Shown here: positions 33,764 through 40,997 of the stretch, one piece after another
Layout: each line of letters opens with the position of its first letter
Position numbering within the stretch: the first letter of the stretch is position 1
From: Bacteroidales bacterium UBA3824
GTDB lineage: Bacteria; Bacteroidota; Bacteroidia; Bacteroidales; UBA3824
Reading direction: 5' to 3'
Assembly (NCBI GenBank): GCA_002393195.1
Contig: DGIK01000208.1
Span: 1 to 40,997 of the forward strand
Length of the DNA stretch: 40,997 nucleotides
Position numbers and translations under genes: made by a program
Notes under the pieces: generated by a model
What the model was told of the DNA's origin: nothing
The model's input: the letters and a program-made list of their open reading frames with translations, nothing else
The model's database searches: none

Positions 33764-34855
33764 ATGAAATCCAGCAAATTTTTAATAGCTTGTGCGTTGG
33801 CAGTATCGCTTGCGGGATGCGGCGATGCGCCCAAAAATCGCCCTTACATTTACGGTGCTGATTCTGGTTGGCTGACGGAGATGGAGGCTAAGGGGATTAA
33901 ATTTTACGACAACGACGGCAAGGAACGTGAATGTTACGACCTGATGAAATCCATCGGGTTCAATGCTGCGCGATTCCGTGTCTGGGTGCAGCCTACCAAC
34001 AAAAATGGTTACGGCCCGTGGTGCGACAAGGCGGACGTCGTTGCTAAGGCAAAACGCGCCTACGACCTCGGTTACAAGATAATGATAGACTTCCATTACT
34101 CCGACAATTGGGCAGACCCTGGGCAGCAGCGCAAGCCCGAGGCTTGGGATTCCATCGCTGATGTCAACGCTCTCGCCGCTGCCGCCGCCGAACACACAAA
34201 GGACGTTTTGACAGGACTGAAAAATGCCGGCATCGATGTTGAGTGGGTTCAGATTGGCAACGAAACCACCAATGGAATGTTGAAGACGCAATCGAACCGC
34301 AGCGAGGCCGCCCTCAATTGCGACCTTCTCACCGATTCAGGCACAGCCAATTACATCGTCGTACATAATGCGGCGCAAAAAGCCGCTAAGGATGTGTTTC
34401 CCAGCTGCAAGACCATTATCCATTTTGACCGTGGGCACGAGTGGCACAATTTTTCGTGGGGACTTGAAAAACTGGTGAAAGGCGGCGCAGTTTACGACAT
34501 CTTTGGACTGTCGATTTACCCCGACATCACCGAAAAAGATTGGTACGCCAAAAACGTTGATTCGCTCGTCGCCAACCTCAACAAACTCGTAGAGGTCTAT
34601 GGCAAGGATGTGATGGTATGTGAGGTGGGATGCGCATGGCCGGATACATACGACGCGCGTCGTGCCGTCAACGACATTGTAGTTCGCACCCGAGACGAGG
34701 TGCCGAGATGTTTGGGCGTTTTTTATTGGGAGCCGCAGTGCTTTGACGGCTGGAATGGTTACAAGATGGGCGGATTTTTGACTAACGGCAGACCGTCTAA
34801 ATTGCTTGATGCTTTCAGCGGCAAGACGCAGCGTCTGCCAGAAAAAGAACAATAA
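33764..34855 (+). CDS. GH53 endo-beta-1,4-galactanase, single-domain lipoprotein
   Basis: A 363-residue paralogue of the preceding enzyme without the linker or the C-terminal module. The lipobox is SLAGC (C19) followed by GDAPKN, less acidic than its neighbour, so surface versus periplasmic-face placement may differ. The catalytic residues are E167 (WVQIGNET) and E287 (VMVCEVGC), with IMIDFHYSDNWADP and GVFYWEPQ. It is co-transcribed with the first GH53 gene. One base separates its stop from that of the convergent dprA. Confidence 0.93.
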   Translation: MKSSKFLIACALAVSLAGCGDAPKNRPYIYGADSGWLTEMEAKGIKFYDNDGKERECYDLMKSIGFNAARFRVWVQPTNKNGYGPWCDKADVVAKAKRAYDLGYKIMIDFHYSDNWADPGQQRKPEAWDSIADVNALAAAAAEHTKDVLTGLKNAGIDVEWVQIGNETTNGMLKTQSNRSEAALNCDLLTDSGTANYIVVHNAAQKAAKDVFPSCKTIIHFDRGHEWHNFSWGLEKLVKGGAVYDIFGLSIYPDITEKDWYAKNVDSLVANLNKLVEVYGKDVMVCEVGCAWPDTYDARRAVNDIVVRTRDEVPRCLGVFYWEPQCFDGWNGYKMGGFLTNGRPSKLLDAFSGKTQRLPEKEQ

Positions 34856-34856
34856 A

Positions 34857-35972
34857 CTATCTCGCCTCGTAATATTTGCCTGGCAGCGATGTTACGAGGT
34901 CTTTGAACTCCATTGTGAGCAATAGCGACGACAATGCTTGCATCGGCATCTTGGTCATTGCTGCGATTGTGTCGATGAAAGTAGCTCCATTGGCTCGCAA
35001 AACGTCTATTACAGCCACTTCGTCGGGCGATAGTGGCATAAGATTGAGTTCCGTTTGTACGGGACTCATTTTTTTTGATTTGGTCCAGCCCAACATCTTT
35101 TCCAAATCGTCGGCATTGGAGATGAGTGTGGCTTTGTTATTGGTAATCAGATAATTGCATCCTGCATACAGACGGTCGGTAGTCCTTCCTGGGAAGGCGA
35201 ACACTTCGCGGCGAAATTTTCTTGCGTCGTCTGCGGTGATGAGTGCGCCGCCCTTTATCTTGCTCTGCGCCACGATGAGAGCGTCGCAAAGTCCGGCGAT
35301 GATGCGGTTGCGCCGTGCGAAGTTGTTTTTGTTGACGGGCTGACCGTAATAAAATTCGGTGATGAGTGCGCCGCCGGAGTGCGCTATGTCGCTGGCGAGT
35401 TTGCGGTTTTCGGCGGGATACACCATATTGAGGCCGTGCCCGAGTACAGCGGCGGTTGTCATGCCGTATTGCAATGCCGCCTGATGTGCGTAAGTATCTG
35501 CGCCCAAGGCAAGTCCGCTTATGATTATGGCGTTGATATTGTCGGCTTTGAGTTTTTCTACGAGGGCGAATATGTTGTTTTTGCCGTCGGAATCGCAAGA
35601 GCGTGTGCCAACGATGCCTACGGTGCGCGACGTATCAAAATTTACCTTGCCAAAGGTGTATAGCAAGGTGGGTGCGCCGTCGCATTGTGCGAGCCGCCGT
35701 GGATAATTGTAATCGAGGATATAGAGAATGTCGATGTGGTGGCGGATGCAGATTTCTATCTGCGCCTTTGCCTTGTCGATGAGGCTGTTATGTCGGATGG
35801 CATCGGCGATGCGGGCGGGGATTGCGTCATCTTTTGCGAGGGCATCGACGTTGACGAACAGATTGCGCAACGAGCCGCAATTGGCAACGAGTTTCCTGAT
35901 GCCCGCCGCGCCTACGCCGGGTATCATGGTTGCCGCCACTTTATATACGGTATCTTCGTCGTTGAAATCCAT
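34857..35972 (-). CDS. dprA: DNA processing protein DprA (Smf)
   Basis: Cytoplasmic protein that loads RecA on incoming single-stranded DNA during natural transformation. The 371-residue form has N-terminal helix-hairpin-helix-like segments (VGAAGIRKLVANCG), the Rossmann core (VGIVGTRSCDSDGK, IISGLALGADTYAHQAALQ, LGHGLNMVYPAENRKLA, FARRNRIIAGLCDALIVAQS, KGGALITADDARKF, FAFPGR) and a C-terminal winged-helix domain (about 310-371). It is last in the tgt-lptG-dprA operon, 15 bases behind lptG. Confidence 0.95.
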   Translation of the reverse strand: MDFNDEDTVYKVAATMIPGVGAAGIRKLVANCGSLRNLFVNVDALAKDDAIPARIADAIRHNSLIDKAKAQIEICIRHHIDILYILDYNYPRRLAQCDGAPTLLYTFGKVNFDTSRTVGIVGTRSCDSDGKNNIFALVEKLKADNINAIIISGLALGADTYAHQAALQYGMTTAAVLGHGLNMVYPAENRKLASDIAHSGGALITEFYYGQPVNKNNFARRNRIIAGLCDALIVAQSKIKGGALITADDARKFRREVFAFPGRTTDRLYAGCNYLITNNKATLISNADDLEKMLGWTKSKKMSPVQTELNLMPLSPDEVAVIDVLRANGATFIDTIAAMTKMPMQALSSLLLTMEFKDLVTSLPGKYYEAR

Positions 35973-35987
35973 TATGGTCTCTTGATG

Positions 35988-37067
35988 TTATTTGGGTGCT
36001 TTGAAATACAGTATAATGCCAATTATGCTGTACAAAATATTGGGTATCCATACCGCCAATAGCGGTGGCAACGTGCTGCCTATCGCAAACTGCGTGAATA
36101 TCTGCATAAACAGTATGTAGCTGAAACTCAACGCCAACCCCAATCCGAGGTTGACACCGATGCCGCCCCTCACTTTTTTGCTCGACAGCGTAACGCCTAT
36201 TAGCGTCAATATAAAACACGCAAACGGGAATGCAATCCTCTTGTAACTCTCCACCTTGAACGCCACGATGTTTTCATTGCCGCGACGCTCCTGCTCGTCG
36301 ATGTATTCATGAAGTTCCTCAGAATTGAGGGTTTCGATTTGGTTGATGCGCGAATTGAAGTCCTTTGGGATTATCGCCAACGTCGTGTCCATACCCTTGC
36401 CCGTAACCACAGAATCACCGTTTGGGGTAATGTAACGGATGTAATAATTGGTGATGTGCCATTTGCCAAGCGTGGAATCCCAACGGATGTTGTCGCTCAT
36501 GAGTTTTTCTTTGAGCACCTTGCCGTCATAGACCTCCCAGCTGAAACGGTTGCCGATGTTGGATGATGCTACGTAATTCTGCATATAAAGGCGCGTGGAG
36601 TCGTTCACTTGACGGTGAATGTTGCGCGAGGTGTTCACGTAGGCTCGTTTGATGTAAGTGTTTTCAAAATTGAGCCTGATGGCTGTGGCTGGCGGCAATA
36701 CGTATGCGCTCAATATGAACGACAGAATGGCAAGTACAGTGGCAGCCTCGAAGTATGGCACCAAAATTCGCTTGAAACTGATGCCCGCGCTCAGCATCGC
36801 GATGATTTCGCTATTGCCGGCGAGTTTGGACGTGAAGAATATCACCGATATGAATATGAACAGAAACATAAACATATTGGCGTAGTAGGGCGCAAAGTTC
36901 ACGTAATAATCAAACACGATGGCCTCCAACGGTGCTTTTTTCTCGATGAAATCGTCAAACTTCTCCTGGATGTCGAATACTATCACTATCGATATCAATA
37001 GCACCAACGAGTAGAAAAACGTACCGAGGAATTTCCTGATTATGTATCTGTCTAATATCTTAAACAT
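35988..37067 (-). CDS. LptG/YjgP-type lipopolysaccharide export permease
   Basis: A 359-residue inner-membrane protein of the YjgP/YjgQ (LptF/LptG) family that moves LPS toward the Lpt bridge. It opens with FKILDRYIIRKFLGTFFYSL, has transmembrane segments near 13-33, 60-82 and 100-122, a periplasmic beta-jellyroll region (about 125-265), and three more transmembrane helices (about 268-352) with LIGVTLSSKKVRGGIGVNLG. The ATG at 37067 is supported by this N-terminus and lies 11 bases after the tgt stop. Only one such permease gene is present here, so its partner would be elsewhere or it acts as a homodimer. Confidence 0.9.
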   Translation of the reverse strand: MFKILDRYIIRKFLGTFFYSLVLLISIVIVFDIQEKFDDFIEKKAPLEAIVFDYYVNFAPYYANMFMFLFIFISVIFFTSKLAGNSEIIAMLSAGISFKRILVPYFEAATVLAILSFILSAYVLPPATAIRLNFENTYIKRAYVNTSRNIHRQVNDSTRLYMQNYVASSNIGNRFSWEVYDGKVLKEKLMSDNIRWDSTLGKWHITNYYIRYITPNGDSVVTGKGMDTTLAIIPKDFNSRINQIETLNSEELHEYIDEQERRGNENIVAFKVESYKRIAFPFACFILTLIGVTLSSKKVRGGIGVNLGLGLALSFSYILFMQIFTQFAIGSTLPPLLAVWIPNILYSIIGIILYFKAPK

Positions 37068-37078
37068 AGTAATAAAAA

Positions 37079-38209
37079 TTAAAGCCTTTGCATCATTCTC
37101 TTTACCGCGCCGTCCTTCCAATCTGCAAAAGTGCCGTCGGCGATGCGTGTACGTATCTCGGCGACGAGGGCGAGGTAGAATGCGAGGTTGTGTATGCTTG
37201 CAATCTGAGCCGCGAGCCTTTCGCCGGCTACGACGAGATGACGCACGTATGCCTTTGTATAGCAATGATCTACGAATGATGTGCCGTCTGGGTCGAGAGG
37301 CGAGAAGTCGTCCTTCCATTTCTCGTTTTTGAGGTTGATGGTGCCCTGCGATGTGAATATCATGCCATTCCTGCCGTTGCGGGTGGGCATCACGCAGTCA
37401 AACATATCTATGCCTCTCGCCACACCTTCTATAATATTGGCGGGAGTGCCAACGCCCATCAGGTATCGCGGCTTGTCTTTGGGGAGTATGTTGTTGACTA
37501 CCTCAATCATTTCGTACATCATCTCCACGGGCTCGCCTACGGAAAGCCCGCCGATGGCATTGCCGTCCATGCCCTGACTTGCTATAAATTCCGCCGACTT
37601 TTCCCTCAAATCCTTATAGACGCTGCCTTGTACGATTGGGAAATACGCCTGCGAATGTCCGTACAGGGGTTCGGTTTCCTTGAAATGCTGTACGCCCCTT
37701 GCGAGCCACTTGTGCGTGATGTCGAGCGACTTGGTGGCGTATTCGTAGGTGCAAGGGTAGGGGGTGCACTCGTCGAGAGCCATCATTATGTCGCTGCCGA
37801 TGGTGCGCTCGATGTCCACTACGTTTTCCGGCGTGAATAGGTGCTTGCTTCCGTCTATATGGGAGCGGAATGTAACGCCCTTGTCGGTGATTTTCCTATT
37901 TTCGGCGAGCGAAAACACCTGGAATCCGCCGCTGTCGGTCAATATCGCCCTGTCCCAGCCGATGAATTTGTGCAGGCCGCCCGCCTTGTGGATGATGTCC
38001 ATACCGGGGCGGAGGTACAGGTGATAAGTGTTGCCGAGGATGATTCTGGCATTGATGTCGTCGCTAAGTTCGCGTTGGTGTACGCCTTTTACTGACCCCA
38101 CAGTGCCTACGGGCATAAAAATTGGGGTCGGAATCTCGCCATGTCCCGTGGTAATCAGGCCAGTACGAGCGTTGGTGCGTGGGTCTGTATGTGTTATCTC
38201 GAATTTCAT
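37079..38209 (-). CDS. tgt: tRNA-guanine transglycosylase (Tgt)
   Basis: Enzyme that exchanges guanine 34 for the queuosine precursor preQ1 in tRNAs with GUN anticodons. The 376-residue protein shows PTPIFMPVGTVGSVKG, ILTDSGGFQVFSL (D92), GGLSVGEPVEMMYE and the nucleophile D271 in DMFDCVMPTRNGRNG. The usual bacterial zinc site CxCxxC...H is reduced here: the matching segment reads TSFVDHCYTKAYVRHL (310-325), with a single Cys, although ASIHNL is kept. It is the first gene of the operon with lptG and dprA. Confidence 0.94.
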   Translation of the reverse strand: MKFEITHTDPRTNARTGLITTGHGEIPTPIFMPVGTVGSVKGVHQRELSDDINARIILGNTYHLYLRPGMDIIHKAGGLHKFIGWDRAILTDSGGFQVFSLAENRKITDKGVTFRSHIDGSKHLFTPENVVDIERTIGSDIMMALDECTPYPCTYEYATKSLDITHKWLARGVQHFKETEPLYGHSQAYFPIVQGSVYKDLREKSAEFIASQGMDGNAIGGLSVGEPVEMMYEMIEVVNNILPKDKPRYLMGVGTPANIIEGVARGIDMFDCVMPTRNGRNGMIFTSQGTINLKNEKWKDDFSPLDPDGTSFVDHCYTKAYVRHLVVAGERLAAQIASIHNLAFYLALVAEIRTRIADGTFADWKDGAVKRMMQRL

Positions 38210-38214
38210 GGACG

Positions 38215-38222
38215 CAAAGTTA
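38215..38222 (-). promoter_or_regulatory. -7 box of the tgt-lptG-dprA operon
   Basis: Minus-strand TAACTTTG fits TAnnTTTG and lies 6 bases upstream of the tgt ATG, which implies a leaderless or very short 5' UTR. Confidence 0.45.
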
Positions 38223-38277
38223 CACCAAAATTTTCATTTAACTAAACATTTTATTTTTTAATAACAAAAAAAGATTG

Positions 38278-38285
38278 TAATTTTG
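38278..38285 (+). promoter_or_regulatory. -7 box of the GT2 operon
   Basis: TAATTTTG fits TAnnTTTG, 22 bases before the glycosyltransferase ATG. No -33 TTG is seen. Confidence 0.45.
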
Positions 38286-38306
38286 CGTTAAGTAGCGAAT
38301 CTAAGC

Positions 38307-39455
38307 ATGATTGACAAACTTATAGAGTTATTGACTGACATTAATTGTTGGCAATTTTGGCTGGTCTGCACACTTGCATTGGCCTGGCTTATAGAGATGT
38401 TATATTATTTGATAGTGTTCATTAGGGTGGGGCGCAGGAAACAACAAGTGCCCTACAACCCCGTTGTACCCGTGTCGGTGGTCATCTGCGCCAAAAACGA
38501 GGCAGAAAACCTCCGCACGCGCCTCGTTCACGTGCTTGAGCAGGACTATCCCGATTTTGAGGTTGTTGTCGTCAACGACCAAAGCACCGACGATACCGAG
38601 ATGATACTCGACGAGTACAAGCAGAAGTATCCCAACTTGTATGTTACTGAGATTTCGCACAACGCTCAGTTCCGTCAAGGCAAGAAACTCGCGCTCACCA
38701 TCGGCATCAAGGCGGCTAAAAACGAGTGGCTTTTACTCACTGATGCCGATTGTATCCCTGCATCCAAAAACTGGATACGCACAATGAGCCAGTATTTCAC
38801 CGAGGGCAACGATTTTGTGCTCGGTTACGGTGGATACGAGGAGCGTCCGGGATTCCTCAACAAGTTGATAAGGTACGACGCGGGCTTCATCGCGTTGCAG
38901 TATTTCACCTTCGCAGAGGCGGGTATGCCTTATATGGGCGTAGGGCGCAATTTGGCTTACCGCAAGTCGTTGTTTGTAAAGAGCAAGGGCTTCATGTCCC
39001 ATTCGCGGCTGATGTCTGGCGACGACGACCTGTTTGTCAACGAAAACGCACAAAAACGCCGCGTGGCGGTCTCTTATAATCCCGATTCGTTCACCACGTG
39101 CGAATCCAAGGAGACCTTCCACCAATGGAACACTCAGAAACAGAGGCATTTTTCCGCGTCGGAGCGTTACAAGGGCAGCCACAAATTTTTGCTTGCCTTG
39201 GAGCCGATGGCGAGGAGCTATTTTTATTTGGCGGCGGTAGTGTTGTCGTTTTTTGAACCATTGTACATTGTAACTGGAACGCTGTTCTTGACGAGATATT
39301 TGGTGTTTATATACACCATCTCCAAGGCAGCCAACAGATTCAAGATAAAGGGCGTCAAGGCATTGGCGTTGCTATTTGACATAATCCTGCCTTATATCAA
39401 TCTTGTGCAGATGATATTGGGCAATATAAGAAAGGAACGACTGAAATGGAAGTAA
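38307..39455 (+). CDS. Membrane GT2 family glycosyltransferase
   Basis: A 382-residue processive-type family 2 glycosyltransferase. One transmembrane helix at about 16-40 precedes the GT-A domain: VSVVICAKNEAENL (57-70), VVNDQSTDDT (89-98), LLTDADCIPASKNW (DXD-like, 143-156), SGDDDLFVNENA (237-248) and TQKQRHF (276-282, the Q-x-x-R-W-like motif with His). Two or three C-terminal helices follow (about 303-340, 352-372). Its product is unknown: candidates are an exported polysaccharide or a glycolipid. It overlaps the sigma factor start by 10 bases, so the two are translationally linked. Confidence 0.88.
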   Translation: MIDKLIELLTDINCWQFWLVCTLALAWLIEMLYYLIVFIRVGRRKQQVPYNPVVPVSVVICAKNEAENLRTRLVHVLEQDYPDFEVVVVNDQSTDDTEMILDEYKQKYPNLYVTEISHNAQFRQGKKLALTIGIKAAKNEWLLLTDADCIPASKNWIRTMSQYFTEGNDFVLGYGGYEERPGFLNKLIRYDAGFIALQYFTFAEAGMPYMGVGRNLAYRKSLFVKSKGFMSHSRLMSGDDDLFVNENAQKRRVAVSYNPDSFTTCESKETFHQWNTQKQRHFSASERYKGSHKFLLALEPMARSYFYLAAVVLSFFEPLYIVTGTLFLTRYLVFIYTISKAANRFKIKGVKALALLFDIILPYINLVQMILGNIRKERLKWK

Positions 39456-40093
39456 TAGAAGAATCAAACGAGCAGCAGGGCATAGAGTTTTCTGAGAAGG
39501 CCAAGGAGGATCTTGACCTCGTGGAACGTGCCAAGACGGGCGACCAAAAGGCATACGCCCGCCTGTTGTCTAAGTATAGGGAGTCGATGTTCCACATGAT
39601 AAGCCGCATGGTGAAGAATGTGCACGACGCAGAAGACCTTACCATGGAATCATTTGGCAAGGCGTTCCGCAACCTTGTGTATTACAAGCCGGAGCGGGCG
39701 TTCAGCACGTGGCTTTTCAAGATAGCCACCAACAATGTGATAGATTTTATCCGAGGCAAGAGGCTAAGGATGATTTCTATTGACACCGACCCCGATTCCG
39801 ACGACGGCGTATCGCCCAATATCGGTGTGCCAGAGCTAATCGAAAATTCCGACGACCCGGAGGAGCGCATGATTCGCGAGCAAAAGGCGGATTATATGTG
39901 GCAGATAGTGTCGCAGTTGCATGAAGACTACCGCGACATCACGATTATGCGCTATTTCAAGGAAAAATCCTACACCGAAATTGCCGAAGAACTCGGCATC
40001 CCCATCGGCACAGTGAAGGCGCGGCTCTACCGCTCCCGCGAACTCCTTGTCTCCACTTTCAAGGATTTTCATGTAAAGAAAGATAGGATTTGA
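39446..40093 (+). CDS. ECF-type RNA polymerase sigma factor
   Basis: A 215-residue sigma-70 family factor. Region 2 covers about 35-105 (AEDLTMESFGKAFRNLVYYK, FSTWLFKIATNNVIDFIRG) and region 4 about 150-205 (LHEDYRDITIMRYFKEKSY, EIAEELGIPIGTVKARLYRS). It differs from the sigma factor at 14081-14629 by an extended N-terminus and by having no anti-sigma gene next to it; rsmG follows. It begins inside the 3' end of the glycosyltransferase gene. This SigW/RpoE-like group is often broadly expressed in Bacteroidales, so a housekeeping stress role is possible. Confidence 0.92.
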   Translation: MEVIEESNEQQGIEFSEKAKEDLDLVERAKTGDQKAYARLLSKYRESMFHMISRMVKNVHDAEDLTMESFGKAFRNLVYYKPERAFSTWLFKIATNNVIDFIRGKRLRMISIDTDPDSDDGVSPNIGVPELIENSDDPEERMIREQKADYMWQIVSQLHEDYRDITIMRYFKEKSYTEIAEELGIPIGTVKARLYRSRELLVSTFKDFHVKKDRI

Positions 40094-40105
40094 AAATTGA
40101 AAGTT

Positions 40106-40726
40106 ATGAATTGTGCATTGAAAAAATATTTTCCTAATCTTAGTGACGAGCAGGTGGAGCGGTACACGATGCTTGAGAGCTTGTATCCGGAGTGGAACGA
40201 GAAGATCAATGTGATTTCGCGGGCAGACATCGGCGAACTCGTCGTGCGCCATATTTTGCACTCGTTGGCGATTGCTAAGTTTGGGTTGTTGGATAGTAGC
40301 CGCAATATTCTTGACGTGGGTACGGGCGGCGGTTTCCCGGGGATTCCGTTGGCGATAATGTATCCCGACAAAAAGTTTACGTTGATAGATTCTATCGGCA
40401 AGAAGATTACTGTGGTTAACGATATTATTTCGCGCCTTGGGCTTAAAAACGCCCGTGGCATACAGATTAAGTCAAATATGTTTAAGGAACGGTTTGACAC
40501 CATCGTGAGCCGTGCCGTAACAGCTTTTCCAAATTTCGTAAAGCAGACCCGCGACAATCTCATCAAAGGTGCGCCGTCGCGTATCGTGTATCTCAAAGGC
40601 GGCGATTTTGCCGAGGAGATTGCTCCATTCGCCGATAGATGCAAGGTCTATAATATTCCAGATGTATTTGAGGAGGAATTTTTTGAGACGAAAAAGGTTA
40701 TTGAACTATTGAATAAAGAACGTTGA
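40106..40726 (+). CDS. rsmG: 16S rRNA (guanine-527-N7) methyltransferase RsmG
   Basis: SAM-dependent methyltransferase (GidB) acting on 16S rRNA. The 206-residue protein has NEKINVISRADIGELVVRHI, the SAM motif ILDVGTGGGFPGIPLAIMYP (68-87), LIDSIGKKITVVNDI and FDTIVSRAVTAFPNFVKQT. I start at the ATG at 40106, 12 bases after the sigma stop; a TTG at 40097 is in frame. Its last 21 bases overlap the convergent small membrane gene. Confidence 0.95.
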   Translation: MNCALKKYFPNLSDEQVERYTMLESLYPEWNEKINVISRADIGELVVRHILHSLAIAKFGLLDSSRNILDVGTGGGFPGIPLAIMYPDKKFTLIDSIGKKITVVNDIISRLGLKNARGIQIKSNMFKERFDTIVSRAVTAFPNFVKQTRDNLIKGAPSRIVYLKGGDFAEEIAPFADRCKVYNIPDVFEEEFFETKKVIELLNKER

Positions 40727-40997
40727 GTCAGGTTCTGAAAGTTCGCCGGGGAAGTAGAGGGTGTCCCATTGTTGGAGCGAATCGCGCATATTTCTCATCT
40801 GTTGGTCTATTTCGTCGTAATTCTGTTCGAGTTTGCTGATTGCGATATGAAATGCAATTACTATTATTGTAGCCACTATCAGGCTCACACCCGAAATTAT
40901 TGTGCCTACTATTGGCAATGCCAATTGCCCTCCTTCGCGTTTGGTATTTACCCAAGATATTATGCCGCAAGTAACGCCTCCCGCCGCTATCAGACAA
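40706..40997 (-). CDS. Small two-helix membrane protein, 5' end outside the window
   Basis: An open frame enters from the window edge and ends at 40706. It encodes a first hydrophobic segment (LIAAGGVTCGIISWV), a KREGG turn, a second helix (IISGVSLIVATIIVIAFHIA) and an acidic coiled tail ending STFFIQ. The glycine-rich paired helices recall DUF4190-like small membrane proteins, but this is only resemblance. The reading frame is continuous from 40996, so the real start lies beyond the window. Confidence 0.6.
   Translation of the reverse strand, partial: CLIAAGGVTCGIISWVNTKREGGQLALPIVGTIISGVSLIVATIIVIAFHIAISKLEQNYDEIDQQMRNMRDSLQQWDTLYFPGELSEPDSTFFIQ

Noticed and set aside
32536..33834. 432-codon open frame on the minus strand
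   Set aside because: It mirrors the first GH53 gene and shows no signal peptide or family motif.

Overview
The window looks like a chromosomal piece of a Bacteroidetes bacterium, most likely an uncultured gut or rumen Bacteroidales. The evidence is a SusC/SusD pair, lipoproteins with acidic residues after the lipobox cysteine, a PorG-type gene beside uppS-bamA-skp-skp-murI, a CHU_C-type secretion domain, and many promoters of the form TAnnTTTG with TTG about 20 bases upstream. I see no rRNA, tRNA, CRISPR array or intact insertion sequence.

Layout. 1-4.6 kb: tadA, then a membrane-anchored TPR regulator divergent from a TonB-dependent receptor, with a cluster of TTGCAAC motifs between them. 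4.6-7.8 kb: a promoter with operator-like repeats and only a 32-codon ORF behind it, a 32-bp tandem repeat, a frameshifted Fic gene with an AbiEi-like N-terminus, and a GH97 glycosidase. 7.8-15.7 kb: a HAMP-GAF-PAS coiled-coil sensor without an output domain, manA, an acyl-ACP thioesterase, an ECF sigma factor with an anti-sigma/PKD/CHU_C fusion, and an SGNH lipase-like protein. 15.7-22.1 kb: the envelope-biogenesis cluster porG-uppS-bamA-skp-skp-murI. 22.1-34.9 kb: a polysaccharide utilisation locus (susC, susD, a SusE-like protein, two GH53 endo-galactanases), flanked and split by two AAA ATPase/PD-(D/E)XK proteins. 34.9-41 kb: a dprA-lptG-tgt operon on the minus strand, then a GT2 glycosyltransferase, a second ECF sigma factor, rsmG and a truncated small membrane protein.

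How the genes work together. The GH53 enzymes and the SusCDE outer-membrane complex together predict capture, cutting and import of beta-1,4-galactan (pectic arabinogalactan side chains). The SusE-like protein and the first GH53 enzyme appear to share one accessory module. UppS supplies the undecaprenyl carrier lipid, BamA and the two Skp proteins assemble outer-membrane barrels, PorG belongs to type IX secretion and MurI supplies D-glutamate, so this cluster is an envelope factory.

The most unusual content is in the non-coding DNA. Three related elements of about 127-146 bp, each capped by short GC hairpins around AT-rich inverted arms, sit at the 3' ends of manA, porG and the first skp. A separate GC-rich nested palindrome supplies the last codons of the thioesterase. 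Three tandem hairpins lie between the divergent promoters of an ATPase gene and the first GH53 gene. Whether any of these is already described cannot be decided without database searches.
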